Source of the DNA: Nannocystis punicea
GTDB lineage: Bacteria; Myxococcota_A; Polyangia; Nannocystales; Nannocystaceae
Reading direction: 5' to 3'
Assembly (NCBI RefSeq): GCF_026965555.1
Contig: NZ_CP114040.1
Coordinates: forward strand, 8,592,001 to 8,656,000
DNA: 64,000 nucleotides
Shown here: in pieces, positions 8,901 to 16,700 of the stretch
How the letters are laid out: each line of letters begins with the position of its first letter
Position numbering within the stretch: the stretch's first letter is position 1
The notes under the pieces: generated by a model
Told to the model about the DNA's origin: nothing
Databases searched by the model: none
What the model saw: the letters and a program-made list of their open reading frames with translations, nothing else
Program-made: the position numbers and the translations under genes

Positions 8901-10604
8901 GAACTCCTCTACGACACCGCGGACAGCAGCATCGACTCCGCCCGGAAAGAACTCCTCGCTCACCCGACCCGGTTCGGGCGGCGGGTCCTCCTCCCGCTAC
9001 TCGATCGGCTCCGTGCCGCGCTCGGGGCCCACTTCCAGGAGTGGAAGCCGACCGTAGCTCCGGCCGTGGACGTGACGATCGAAGATACGCGCGAGAGAAA
9101 CGAACACTTCGAGATCGATCTGCTGATTACCAACGCCGTCCAGCGCCGCGCGGCGCAGGACGTCCAGCTCGAGCTTGTGATCTCCGACTGGAGCCTCCGC
9201 TGCGTCTTCCGCGAGAGCGGCGGCCTCGACGGAGGCGCGCGCAAGTCGCAGCGGTGGCAGCTCCAGAAACGTAAGGATCAGCAGACACCAGCGAGCCTCA
9301 CGTCGGTCGCTACGGTTACATTCCGGCTCGACGGATACGAGCACCGGTCGGAGATCGAGCTCGAGATCCCCCTGCGGCCAATCCCCTATCAACCGTGGAA
9401 GAGCCCTTATCACCCCGGGCCGCCAGTCGCCTCCGACTTCATGCTGAAGGGACGCGAGCAGGAGGTCACGATGCTGACCGAGGGCGTGTCCGATGGGGAA
9501 CGCTGCACGTTCTTCCGAATCGTCGGTCCGCGGCGCATCGGGAAATCCTCGATCATGGAGGCGGTCCGTCGCAGGCTCCTGAACCGCCGAGATCAGCGGC
9601 TGTTCGTCACCGAGCGCTTCGACATTAAGATGGCGGGCACGCATAACGTTTCGCTGCAGCGCCTACTCGCCAGTTGGGCGGTCAGCATCCAGGCCTCTGC
9701 ACGGTCCGCGGGCCTCGATATTCCTGCCTTCCGCAGAGATCCAGAGCTCTTGGTGACGCACCAGTTCCTGCGTTGGCTCGAGGAATCTGTGCGTCCCGTC
9801 GGGCACCTCGTATTTTTGGTCGACGAATTCCAGAATGTGGCGACGATGTTCGACGAGCACACCCTCGCGGACTTCCTCGCCTTCTGGAAGACGCTGATCG
9901 AGCGGCGCCTTCTCTCGGGGATTCTGTGCGGCGTTGACAGCATGGACGAGCTGATCGCCGGAAGGGGGTTCGGCAACCAGTTCGCCAGCCTGCAGACCGT
10001 GCAGGTCGGATACCTTGACGACATCGCGGCCCGAAATCTGATCGAAGACCCGGTTCGGCTCCCCATCGATCTGTCGGCCGAATTTGAGGCATACCGCGGT
10101 AAGTCCCGCTACACACCGGGTGCTGTGAATCGGCTCCTCGACCTGACCGCTGGCAACCCATTCTTCATCCAGTACATCTGCGACAGCATCGTCAAGCTCC
10201 TGAACTCCGTTGAGAGCCGCGGGATGCTCGTCACCGAGATCGCGGTGAAGTTGGCGGCACAGGACTTCCTCCGGCACGACGATTTTTCGACTCGGTTCGA
10301 GAGCCTTACCGACTTCAATCCCGGCGCGCCGTTCTCCGGCGGCGACGCGCGCGAGATCGAGGGCCGGTTGCTTGCTACGATTGCGCTGGACACCCGGGAT
10401 CGTTCGCAGTGCGACCTGCACGGGCGGATTCGTTCCTGGCCGAGGCGTTATCAGGAGACGGCGTTCTTGACGCTGAGTCGACTCGAGCGCAACAAAATCG
10501 TCGCCAGTGACCGCGGGGCACATCACTACATCCGGGTCGGTCTGTACCGGTTGTGGTTCCAGCAGTTCCGTCCCTTCGGCGACCAGCCGGCTCCAGAGGC
10601 CTGA
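5964..10604 (+). CDS. Large TPR / Ig-like / STAND-type P-loop ATPase (candidate conflict-system protein)
   Basis: 1546 residues from GTG 5964. Residues 10-60 look like a small beta barrel of Sm/SH3 type (QLTLNTGRTLASVRIVAFED). A Pro-rich linker follows to about 200, then a helical TPR-like region to about 640 with clear repeats near 500-620. Residues 640-1030 are unassigned. A beta-sandwich-like segment covers about 1040-1150. The ATPase domain is at 1160-1546: Walker A GPRRIGKS at 1188-1195 and Walker B HLVFLVDEFQN with D1287. This layout (repeats, Ig-like module, then a STAND/MNS-type NTPase preceded by a KGRE box) matches predicted regulatory ATPases of conflict systems. The next gene starts 12 bases downstream, so the two are likely co-translated. 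The TACTAT at 5953-5958, only five bases before the start, may be a -10 element of a leaderless transcript. Confidence 0.75.
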   Translation: MSDIKRRCIALHVRRHVQLTLNTGRTLASVRIVAFEDDVVELEDGSFFSLPQIASVEPAGAELTTCGSVAPSPRTTALIEVKPPLPFQPPPTGVEQPHASYPIVPRVQVEPSEQPLEDPSLAQRVPAAPAEQQLSMPRPATHGANAAADLPPSTQASDDLPVAVSREILEILKHKATPFSELVAGHAWEPSPVPPLAHRSVPKLPPSTLHSDTAKHHWSRALNLLSARNFRDVIREFLSFSVLVPSSVEPLWGAAYVAEQQGDLVQALALLQWRPHLLGAVPELMRAAVGLAWRLRLPDTMLRLLRAHARPPSGLQRDYLMLACRYGMYRQIASFIDEESVSDPEIEEPLSAYLVLQMLESGAEVNVAQLNSFRFGQILPILVRDGQDAPTRAYRDDAAIEGTVLDKIRYLQEGFDDHERATRERFSLGHYLGMIQEARRELDFERARFLASTALSRAESVQWRQTFQEQFRQIDAETPRTDSPRKRPPAPVRPVRSFQPVRPPAPLWQQASDAAVAGQLDRAIELYQRYLQEAVKNRVWPERADPALNALAVVYNQKRERQKAIEVMLAYRDKVQARFRFHNQLATLYFLTGEYLKAAEEFKLAVDVAPGAIERQKAHKNAINARQRAQNETVAHARSGSASEAATYESELEREYLAIGVEAGIKMPEVTLALDPFLQPDVERLTENGTKIVGIERAQVARNEFDYRTVKDLDRRSQKEQTTQGFRSQYLASALWLIYNRSWHQSDEAQDQLPDLRLLQTRLAASLGDDAAAQGRNEVAREYYAFVLERNPAEALALAKVRDYLRTMTGERFSAGTEKWRWEELRKLLDGEGPGGPDGARITCWTIVHIAGLSTAAYNAVLKALDNDAIRRALVGAMNRHIPGVHDTGSDFNTALATGVSLVSSHQERIVEQFKRFEASGFDLHNLTRAEGTDPLIGFDTDLPHTPLDFGEKGHVSILRASALPNVTNYLAPVSPSNKELLYDTADSSIDSARKELLAHPTRFGRRVLLPLLDRLRAALGAHFQEWKPTVAPAVDVTIEDTRERNEHFEIDLLITNAVQRRAAQDVQLELVISDWSLRCVFRESGGLDGGARKSQRWQLQKRKDQQTPASLTSVATVTFRLDGYEHRSEIELEIPLRPIPYQPWKSPYHPGPPVASDFMLKGREQEVTMLTEGVSDGERCTFFRIVGPRRIGKSSIMEAVRRRLLNRRDQRLFVTERFDIKMAGTHNVSLQRLLASWAVSIQASARSAGLDIPAFRRDPELLVTHQFLRWLEESVRPVGHLVFLVDEFQNVATMFDEHTLADFLAFWKTLIERRLLSGILCGVDSMDELIAGRGFGNQFASLQTVQVGYLDDIAARNLIEDPVRLPIDLSAEFEAYRGKSRYTPGAVNRLLDLTAGNPFFIQYICDSIVKLLNSVESRGMLVTEIAVKLAAQDFLRHDDFSTRFESLTDFNPGAPFSGGDAREIEGRLLATIALDTRDRSQCDLHGRIRSWPRRYQETAFLTLSRLERNKIVASDRGAHHYIRVGLYRLWFQQFRPFGDQPAPEA

Positions 10605-10616
10605 TCGGATTGTCCC

Positions 10617-13063
10617 ATGACTTCTCCTCGCACGAACGCAGACAACAGCAAGTGGGGTGAGCACCTCGCCGACGAGAACGCCCGTTCACTGACTCTCGTG
10701 GGAGAGCGGCGTTCGGGCCTGTCATCGATGGCCGACGAGCTTCTACGCGCCGCGTTCGATCCGCTCGGCGCGCACGCACCGATCGTGATCCGACTCGACG
10801 CTCAGGGGCTTCCGGCGCCGCAAGACGATGGTGACGCGGCTCGCCGGGCCACCAGCCGGCGTTGCGTGGAGGTATTGATACTTCTCGCAGGATATCTACT
10901 CGCTTCCGAATCAAACGGCGGGGACGCCGAAGAGCCCGAGGACAAGCTCGTTCGCCTGCTGGTCGCGCTGCAACGCGGCGCACGGCCCCCGCTGCTGATC
11001 ATCGACCACTTCGAGTGCTTGATGTCCCGCTTGGACACCGCCACCTGGGAGTTGCTACGGGGCTTGGTCGAGCAACGAAAGCTGCAGATGTTGCTGTTGT
11101 CACGCTTTTTGATTCGGGAGGTCGATCCGCTGACCGGGTCACGCCTGTTCGGCGTGGTCCCCAACTTCGTCGTACTCGGGCCGCTGCCGGCGTCGGAGCG
11201 GCAGTTCCTGGCCCGAACAGAGCTACTCCAGAACGGCGTCGTCCCCAGCGACGAGGTCGCGGCCTACCTCGCGCAGCTCGGCGGCGGGTGGCGCTGGTTG
11301 ACCGCCGAACTCGGGCGTCTGGTTGCCCGCCATGCAAGCCGCCAGCCGGTCGTCACGAGGGAGACGGTCGACCAGGCGATCGCGGCCGACCGCGTCAGGG
11401 TCCGCGAGTACTTGCGGTCCATCGCCGAATGGCTCGAGCCGGAGCGTGAGTCGGACGCGATCCTGGCGATGGAAATGGAGCGCGAGGCCGGCGCTATATT
11501 CGAATTGTTGTTCGCGCCGAACGGGCTTATTACCCCGCTGGACAACCATGTGAAGCGGCTCCAGCGACTCGGGCACGTCGAGAACATCGATGGGGTGTTT
11601 CGCTTCTCGAGCCCGCTGATGCGCTCGCTCGCACTTGTCCGCTGGCGCGAACTACGAGCCGCGAGGGTACCGGTCGATGCGAGCTACTCCCGCTGGTGGG
11701 AGTTTGATGAAGCGTTACGGCACTGGATCCGGGCGAGCGTACCTGCCACCGACATCGACGGTCTGGTCGTGGGAGCGGGGTACGCTGACGCCGTCTCCGC
11801 TCACCGGGTCGCCCGCGTTTGGTGGGGCCCGGCGGCCGGCGGTGATCCGCTCGACGAGCTCACGGCCGAGATGCTGATCGCCGTGTTGCGCCAGGCGGGT
11901 TTCGCAGCCGACTGGCTCGCCCACCAGGGAGACCGGTTGGAACTCGTCTCCAGCGCCCGCGCCACCATGCTCCACTCGAAGTGGAACGCCCCCTGGAGTG
12001 CGAACCGGCGTCTGCAGGAGGAAGACCGGCTACGAGCGCTCGTGGCAGAGTTACCGCAGACTCACCACCTCGTGGTGTCCGGACGTCGAGTGGTCCGCTG
12101 GCTGCACATTTCGGATCTCCACTTGGGCCGCAACAGCAAGCCGGGCGAAGACTACGTCCTCCGCTCATTCCTCAAGACGCTGAAAGAGGATATTCAGCGC
12201 GATCCGGAGCAACGGCTCGGTCCGTCGCCGGACCTCGTCTTCTTCACCGGCGATCTTGCGCATGCGGGGAAGACCGAGGAGTACGTCCGCGCTGTGCCGC
12301 TCCTCGACGAGCTCCTGAAGATCCTCGGCCTGGAGCGACGCCACCTGTTCCTCGTCCCCGGCAACCATGACGTGCATCGTCCGGACACTCGATACCTTAA
12401 GCGGGACTTTCAGAACGACGAAGAGATTCAGCAGGCTCTTCAAGACGAGCGCTGGCATCGTCTCTACCGCGAGCGCCTCAATGCCTTCGATCGACACGTC
12501 GAGACCTATTTCGCCTCCGTGCCCGAACGGCTGCGGCGAACTGCGCACGGTTTTCCGCAACCGCAACGGATGGAGGTGCGAGGTGTCAAACTTCTGATCC
12601 ACTTGCTCGATCCGCTTCTCTGCGGTGGCCTCGACGACGACCAAGGTAAGCTGCTGCTCGGTCTGATCGCTCGGAGGGCCGAGTTCGCCGACGTGAGTTT
12701 GCTGATCTCAGCCTGGCCCTCATGCATCACCCGCCCGATTGGCTGTGCCAGCCGGATCTCCTGCGCTTCAACAACCTGGTCGGAGCCAACGTGGACCTGC
12801 TTCTCGGCGGCCACGTCCATCGCGGCGAGTTTCGTCGGACGATCAGCACTTTCGGCAATCTATGCGAGTTGCGCGCTGGGGCGCTCTTCCAGGGGGAGTC
12901 CCACGAGAATACCGCGCAGTTCGCCGAGTTCGATGGGACCACCCGTGAGCTTCAGGTATTTCCAATCCTCTATGCCAAAGACGGCGACCGGTGGGTGCGG
13001 GATCACCGGTACGGCGATTATCCAACGTACACGCACCGCGCAGTGCTCATGCGGCGGCGATGA
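10617..13063 (+). CDS. Degenerate P-loop protein fused to a calcineurin-like metallophosphoesterase, with a frameshift
   Basis: ATG 10617. The N-terminal 250 residues are a STAND-like NTPase whose Walker A reads GERRSGLSS: the usual lysine is Leu35, so ATP binding may be lost. Walker B is LLIIDHFE (D130). A helical middle leads to a metallophosphoesterase domain with D500-L-H in DLHLG, FTGDLA (D546) and GNHD (583-585). The remaining motifs, LMHHPPDWL and GGHVH, are in the -1 frame, open from 12650 to the stop at 13061-13063. Read in the original frame the protein runs on as nonsense to 13202. One lost base, two extra bases, or recoding between 12650 and 12720 is needed. It could be a sequencing error, a recent mutation or genuine recoding. 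The catalytic set is complete only if the frames join. Likely partner of the upstream ATPase. Confidence 0.7.
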
Positions 13064-13068
13064 CCGCG

Positions 13069-13264
13069 ACGAAACGAGCGAGCCGAGCAACCCGAGCAGT
13101 CCGGGCACCATCAAGCGGTCGAGGGCCTGCAGATGTGCGACCCCAAGCCCGACGTCGAGATGGTCATCTACCCCGGCGTCGGCCACGACTCGTGGTCGAT
13201 GACCTACGACCTCTCGGCCGGCCACGACATCTACTCGTGGATGCTCGAGCGCTACAAGCAATGA
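13069..13264 (+). pseudogene. Internally deleted remnant of the esterase gene
   Basis: 13069-13103 copies the Thr/Ser-rich linker part of the esterase (about 4432-4466). It then jumps to the 3' end (about 5210-5370), including the GVGHDSW active-site His and the stop codon. Roughly 740 bases of the parent, with the nucleophile and acid, are missing. It begins a few bases after the stop codon of the island's last gene and so marks the island's right edge. Confidence 0.85.
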
Positions 13265-13446
13265 TCATTCGCCACTGAGCCGCCGAGCCCCTGAGACACT
13301 AATCCACTGATCTACTGATCATAGGTCGCTACGGTCCCGCGATTTCGCCCGGGCCGCGCCTTCTGCACCAGCGGAGGCCCGGCGCCGGGCGGCGCGCGGT
13401 TTCACGCATCTGCGCTCCGGGCCCGCCATTGGTATGCTGGGCCCCG

Positions 13447-16377
13447 GTGACGGAGCCCCCGCCTCAGGTCCCCGACGTCGACGCGGCCGTCGCCGACACG
13501 AACCCGCGCGAAGTCCCGCCGGTCGTGCAGGCGGAGCCCGGCCGCACGCGCTCGCACCCCCGCGTGGAGGAGGAGCCGGCCGCGCCGACGCGGATCCGCC
13601 ACTTCACGGTCCTGCGCCAGGTCGGCCAGGGCGGCATGGGCGTGGTCCTCTCCGCCTTCGACGACGAGCTCGATCGCAAGGTCGCGATCAAGCTGATGCG
13701 CCCGTCGCAGGGCGACAGCCTCGGCCGCGCCCGCCTGCAGCGCGAGGCCCAGGCGATGGCCAAGCTCGCCCACCCCAACATCGCCCGCGTCTACGAGGTC
13801 GGCGAGTTCGAGGGCCGCGTCTACATCGTCATGGAGTACGTCCAGGGCGAGACCCTGCGCGCCTGGCTGCGCCGCGGCCCGCACCCGTGGCGCGAGGTCC
13901 TGGCGGTGCTCCTGCAGGCCGGGCGAGGCCTCGCCGTCGCCCACGCGGCCGGCCTCGTGCACCGCGACTTCAAACCCGACAACGTCATGGTCGCCGAGGA
14001 CGGCTTCGTCCGCGTCCTCGACTTCGGCCTGGCCCGCGCCGTCGAGGCCGGCGACGCCGCGGCGAACGCCGCCGACCCGCGCCTGTTCGCCCCGGTGACG
14101 CATAGCACCGGCTCGCTCGGCGAACAATTGACGGAGGCCGGCACTCTGGTCGGCACGCCGCCGTACATGTCCCCCGAACAATTCGCGCTGCAGCCGATCG
14201 GCGTCGACAGCGATCAGTTCAGCTTCTGCGTCGTGCTCTACGAGGGCCTGTACGGCGCGCGGCCCTTCAAGGCGCGCACCGCCGACGACCTGCTGGCGCA
14301 GATCGAGGCCCTGCAGCGCAGCGAGCCGCCGCGCGGCGCCAGGGTCCCGCCGCGCCTGCGGCGGATCTTGCTGCGCGGCCTGTCGGCCCGCCCGGAAGAT
14401 CGCTGGCCGTCGATGGCGGCGCTGCTCGAGGAGCTCACGCGCGAGCCCGGCAAGCGGGCCCGCCAGTGGTTCGCCGGCGTCGGCCTCGCCGCGCTCGCGG
14501 CCGGCGTCGGCTACGGCCTCACCCCGCGCGGCCCCGCCCCGATCGATCTGTGCAAGGACGCCGCCGCCAGGCTCAGCGGGATCTGGGACGACGCCCGCAA
14601 GGCCGAGCTCCGCCAGGCCCTGCGCGCCACCGGGGCCGCCGGCGCCGACGACGTCGCCCGGCGCGTCGAATCGCGGCTCGACGCCTACGCCGCCGCGTGG
14701 ATCGCCATGCACACCGAGGCGTGCGAGGCTACCCACATTCGCGGCGAACAATCGCCGCTCCTGCTCGACCGCCGCATGGAGTGCCTGAACCTGCGCCGCA
14801 GCGAGGTCGACGTGCTCGTGCAGAGCCTGACGACCGCCGACGCCGCGATGCTCGATCGCGCGGTGCAGGCGACCGTGAGCCTCGGGCGGCTCGACCGCTG
14901 CGCCGACGCCGAGGCGCTGCTGGCCACCCTGCCGCCGCCCGACGATCCGGCCCAGGCGGCCCGGGTCGCCGAGCTGCGCGAGAAGCTGGCGCGCGTGCGC
15001 GTGCGCGGCAACCTCGGCCAGTACGAGGCCACGCGCGCGCTGGCCGACGAGCTCCTGCGCGAGGCCGTCGACATCGGCTACCGCCCGCTGCACGCCGAGG
15101 TGCTGGCGCGCCACGCCCAATTGCTCGAGTACGCCGGCGACGCCGCGGGCGCCGAGCAGGCCATGCTCGACGCCTACTTCATGGCCGGCACCGTCAAGCA
15201 CGACGAGGTCCAGGCCGAGGCCGCCCTCGCGCTCACCTTCATCTGCGGCGTCGAGCAGGCCCGCTACGACGACGCGATGCTGTGGGACCGCCACGCAGTC
15301 ATGCTGCTCGAGCGGCTCGGCGCGCGGCCGCTGCTGCAGATCACCCGCCACACCGGCCTCGGCGGCCTGCTCGAGCGATGGGGCAAGTACCCCGAGGCCC
15401 GCGAGCACCTCGAGCGCGCGCTGGCCCTCGCCGAGGCCGACGAGGGCCCCGAGAGCCTCAATGTCGCCACCGTCGCCCACAACCTCGGCGGCGTCTACCT
15501 GGCCCAGGGCGACCTGACCGCGGCCGAGCGCATCTATCACCGCTCCCTCGACATTTACGAGCAGCAGCTCGGCCCCGAGAACCTCGCGGTCGCCGACACC
15601 CTCAACAACCTCGGCATGACCGCGCAGCAGCGCGGCGACCTGCCCGGCGCCCACGAGCGGCTCCTGCGCGCGCTCGCCATCTACGAGCGCAGCATCGGCG
15701 CCGAGCACCCGCGCGTGTCGTTCCCGCTGGTCAACCTCGGCAGCGTCGCCATGGCCCGGCGCGACCTCGCGGCCGCCCATGATTATTACGAGCGCGCCCT
15801 CGCGGTCACCGAGAAGGCCCTCGGCGCCGACGACTTCGAGGTCACCGAGCCGCTCGCCGGCCTGGCCGAGCTCGCCGCGCTCGAGCGCCGCTGGGACGAC
15901 GCCGAATCGCTGGCCGGCCGCGCCCTGGCCCTGCACGCCCGCGTGCAAGGGCCCGCCCAGCCGGGCCAGATCCAGCCGCTCTGCGCCCTCGGCGAGGTCG
16001 CCCTGGCCCGCCGCGAATACGCCGACGCCCGCGCCCACTTCCAGCGCGCGCTCGAGATCGCCGAGGCCACCTACGGCCCGCAGGACATCGCCGCCGCGAC
16101 CGCCCTCGCCGGCCTCGCCCGCGCCGCCGTCGGCGAACACAAGCCCGACGAGGCGCTCCCGCTGCTCACCCGCGCCCGCGAGATCCGCCAGCAGACCCAC
16201 GGCCTCCCCCACGAGTTCGCCGCGCTCCACTTCGTCGAGGCGCAGGCCCGCCAGCAATCGCGCGACCCGGCCGCCGCCGACGCGGCCCGCCGCGCCCTCG
16301 ATGCATACGCCGCCGCCGGCGAGCGCTTCGCCGCCGAGCGCGCCGAGGTCGAATCGTGGCAGGCCGCGCGCCGGTGA
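13447..16377 (+). CDS. Ser/Thr protein kinase (PknB type) with TM segment and TPR-like repeats
   Basis: 976 residues from GTG 13447 (an in-frame TTG at 13429 is possible). The kinase domain covers about 50-320: glycine loop GQGGMGVV, Lys82 in VAIKLM, catalytic loop HRDFKPDN (D174), LDFGLA, and MSPEQ in the activation segment. A membrane helix lies at about 341-358. The remaining 600 residues are helical with tandem TPR units (VATVAHNLGGVYLAQGDL and successors), placed outside the membrane. This is a common myxobacterial receptor-kinase form; the signal it senses is unknown. TATGCT at 13433-13438, eight bases before the start and without a Shine-Dalgarno, suggests leaderless transcription. A truncated copy lies at 5536-5859. 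Confidence 0.9.
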   Translation: MTEPPPQVPDVDAAVADTNPREVPPVVQAEPGRTRSHPRVEEEPAAPTRIRHFTVLRQVGQGGMGVVLSAFDDELDRKVAIKLMRPSQGDSLGRARLQREAQAMAKLAHPNIARVYEVGEFEGRVYIVMEYVQGETLRAWLRRGPHPWREVLAVLLQAGRGLAVAHAAGLVHRDFKPDNVMVAEDGFVRVLDFGLARAVEAGDAAANAADPRLFAPVTHSTGSLGEQLTEAGTLVGTPPYMSPEQFALQPIGVDSDQFSFCVVLYEGLYGARPFKARTADDLLAQIEALQRSEPPRGARVPPRLRRILLRGLSARPEDRWPSMAALLEELTREPGKRARQWFAGVGLAALAAGVGYGLTPRGPAPIDLCKDAAARLSGIWDDARKAELRQALRATGAAGADDVARRVESRLDAYAAAWIAMHTEACEATHIRGEQSPLLLDRRMECLNLRRSEVDVLVQSLTTADAAMLDRAVQATVSLGRLDRCADAEALLATLPPPDDPAQAARVAELREKLARVRVRGNLGQYEATRALADELLREAVDIGYRPLHAEVLARHAQLLEYAGDAAGAEQAMLDAYFMAGTVKHDEVQAEAALALTFICGVEQARYDDAMLWDRHAVMLLERLGARPLLQITRHTGLGGLLERWGKYPEAREHLERALALAEADEGPESLNVATVAHNLGGVYLAQGDLTAAERIYHRSLDIYEQQLGPENLAVADTLNNLGMTAQQRGDLPGAHERLLRALAIYERSIGAEHPRVSFPLVNLGSVAMARRDLAAAHDYYERALAVTEKALGADDFEVTEPLAGLAELAALERRWDDAESLAGRALALHARVQGPAQPGQIQPLCALGEVALARREYADARAHFQRALEIAEATYGPQDIAAATALAGLARAAVGEHKPDEALPLLTRAREIRQQTHGLPHEFAALHFVEAQARQQSRDPAAADAARRALDAYAAAGERFAAERAEVESWQAARR

Positions 16378-16446
16378 GCCGATGCGCCCGTCGACACGGG
16401 CGAAGCGAACTTCGGCCCTCTGTCGATTGCCCCGAGCCGGCGACGC

Positions 16447-16700
16447 TGCTCGGCTCGCCGGCCCGGCGGATTCTTTCCGCTGCTCCTCGCGCGCACGAGA
16501 TCGATCTGCCCGACGAGGATCGCCGCAATGGTGACGAACCCGCGCGAACCTCTCGTGACTGCCATGAACCAGGGACGCGAACCAGCTCAGCTCGCCGGCC
16601 CGGTGGATTCCCTCTCCGCCTCCTCCCGCAAATGGCGAGCGAGCAGTCCTCGTGGATCCGCGCAATGGATGTCGAGTCCGCGCGAGCTTCGTGTCGCGCG
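16447..16700 (+). repeat. Degenerate tandem duplication of about 135 bp
   Basis: Two diverged units can be aligned, one starting near 16447 and one near 16582. They share CTCGCCGGCCCGG-GGATT and a later GCAATGG. The duplication overlaps the proposed start region of the YopT-like gene and makes its start hard to define. Confidence 0.45.

Larger units (their letters stand above)
5860..13064 (+). mobile_element. Acquired two-gene island between duplicated flanks
   Basis: About 7.2 kb with visibly lower GC and more mixed codon use than its surroundings. It holds two co-directional genes 12 bases apart. Left of it is a kinase 5' fragment (5536-5859), right of it an esterase remnant (13069-13264), whereas the intact esterase and intact kinase lie outside these. 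The ancestral order was therefore probably esterase then kinase, and the island arrived with duplication of the junction. No integrase or transposase is visible inside. The flanking repeats, several hundred bases each, could allow excision by homologous recombination. Confidence 0.7.
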
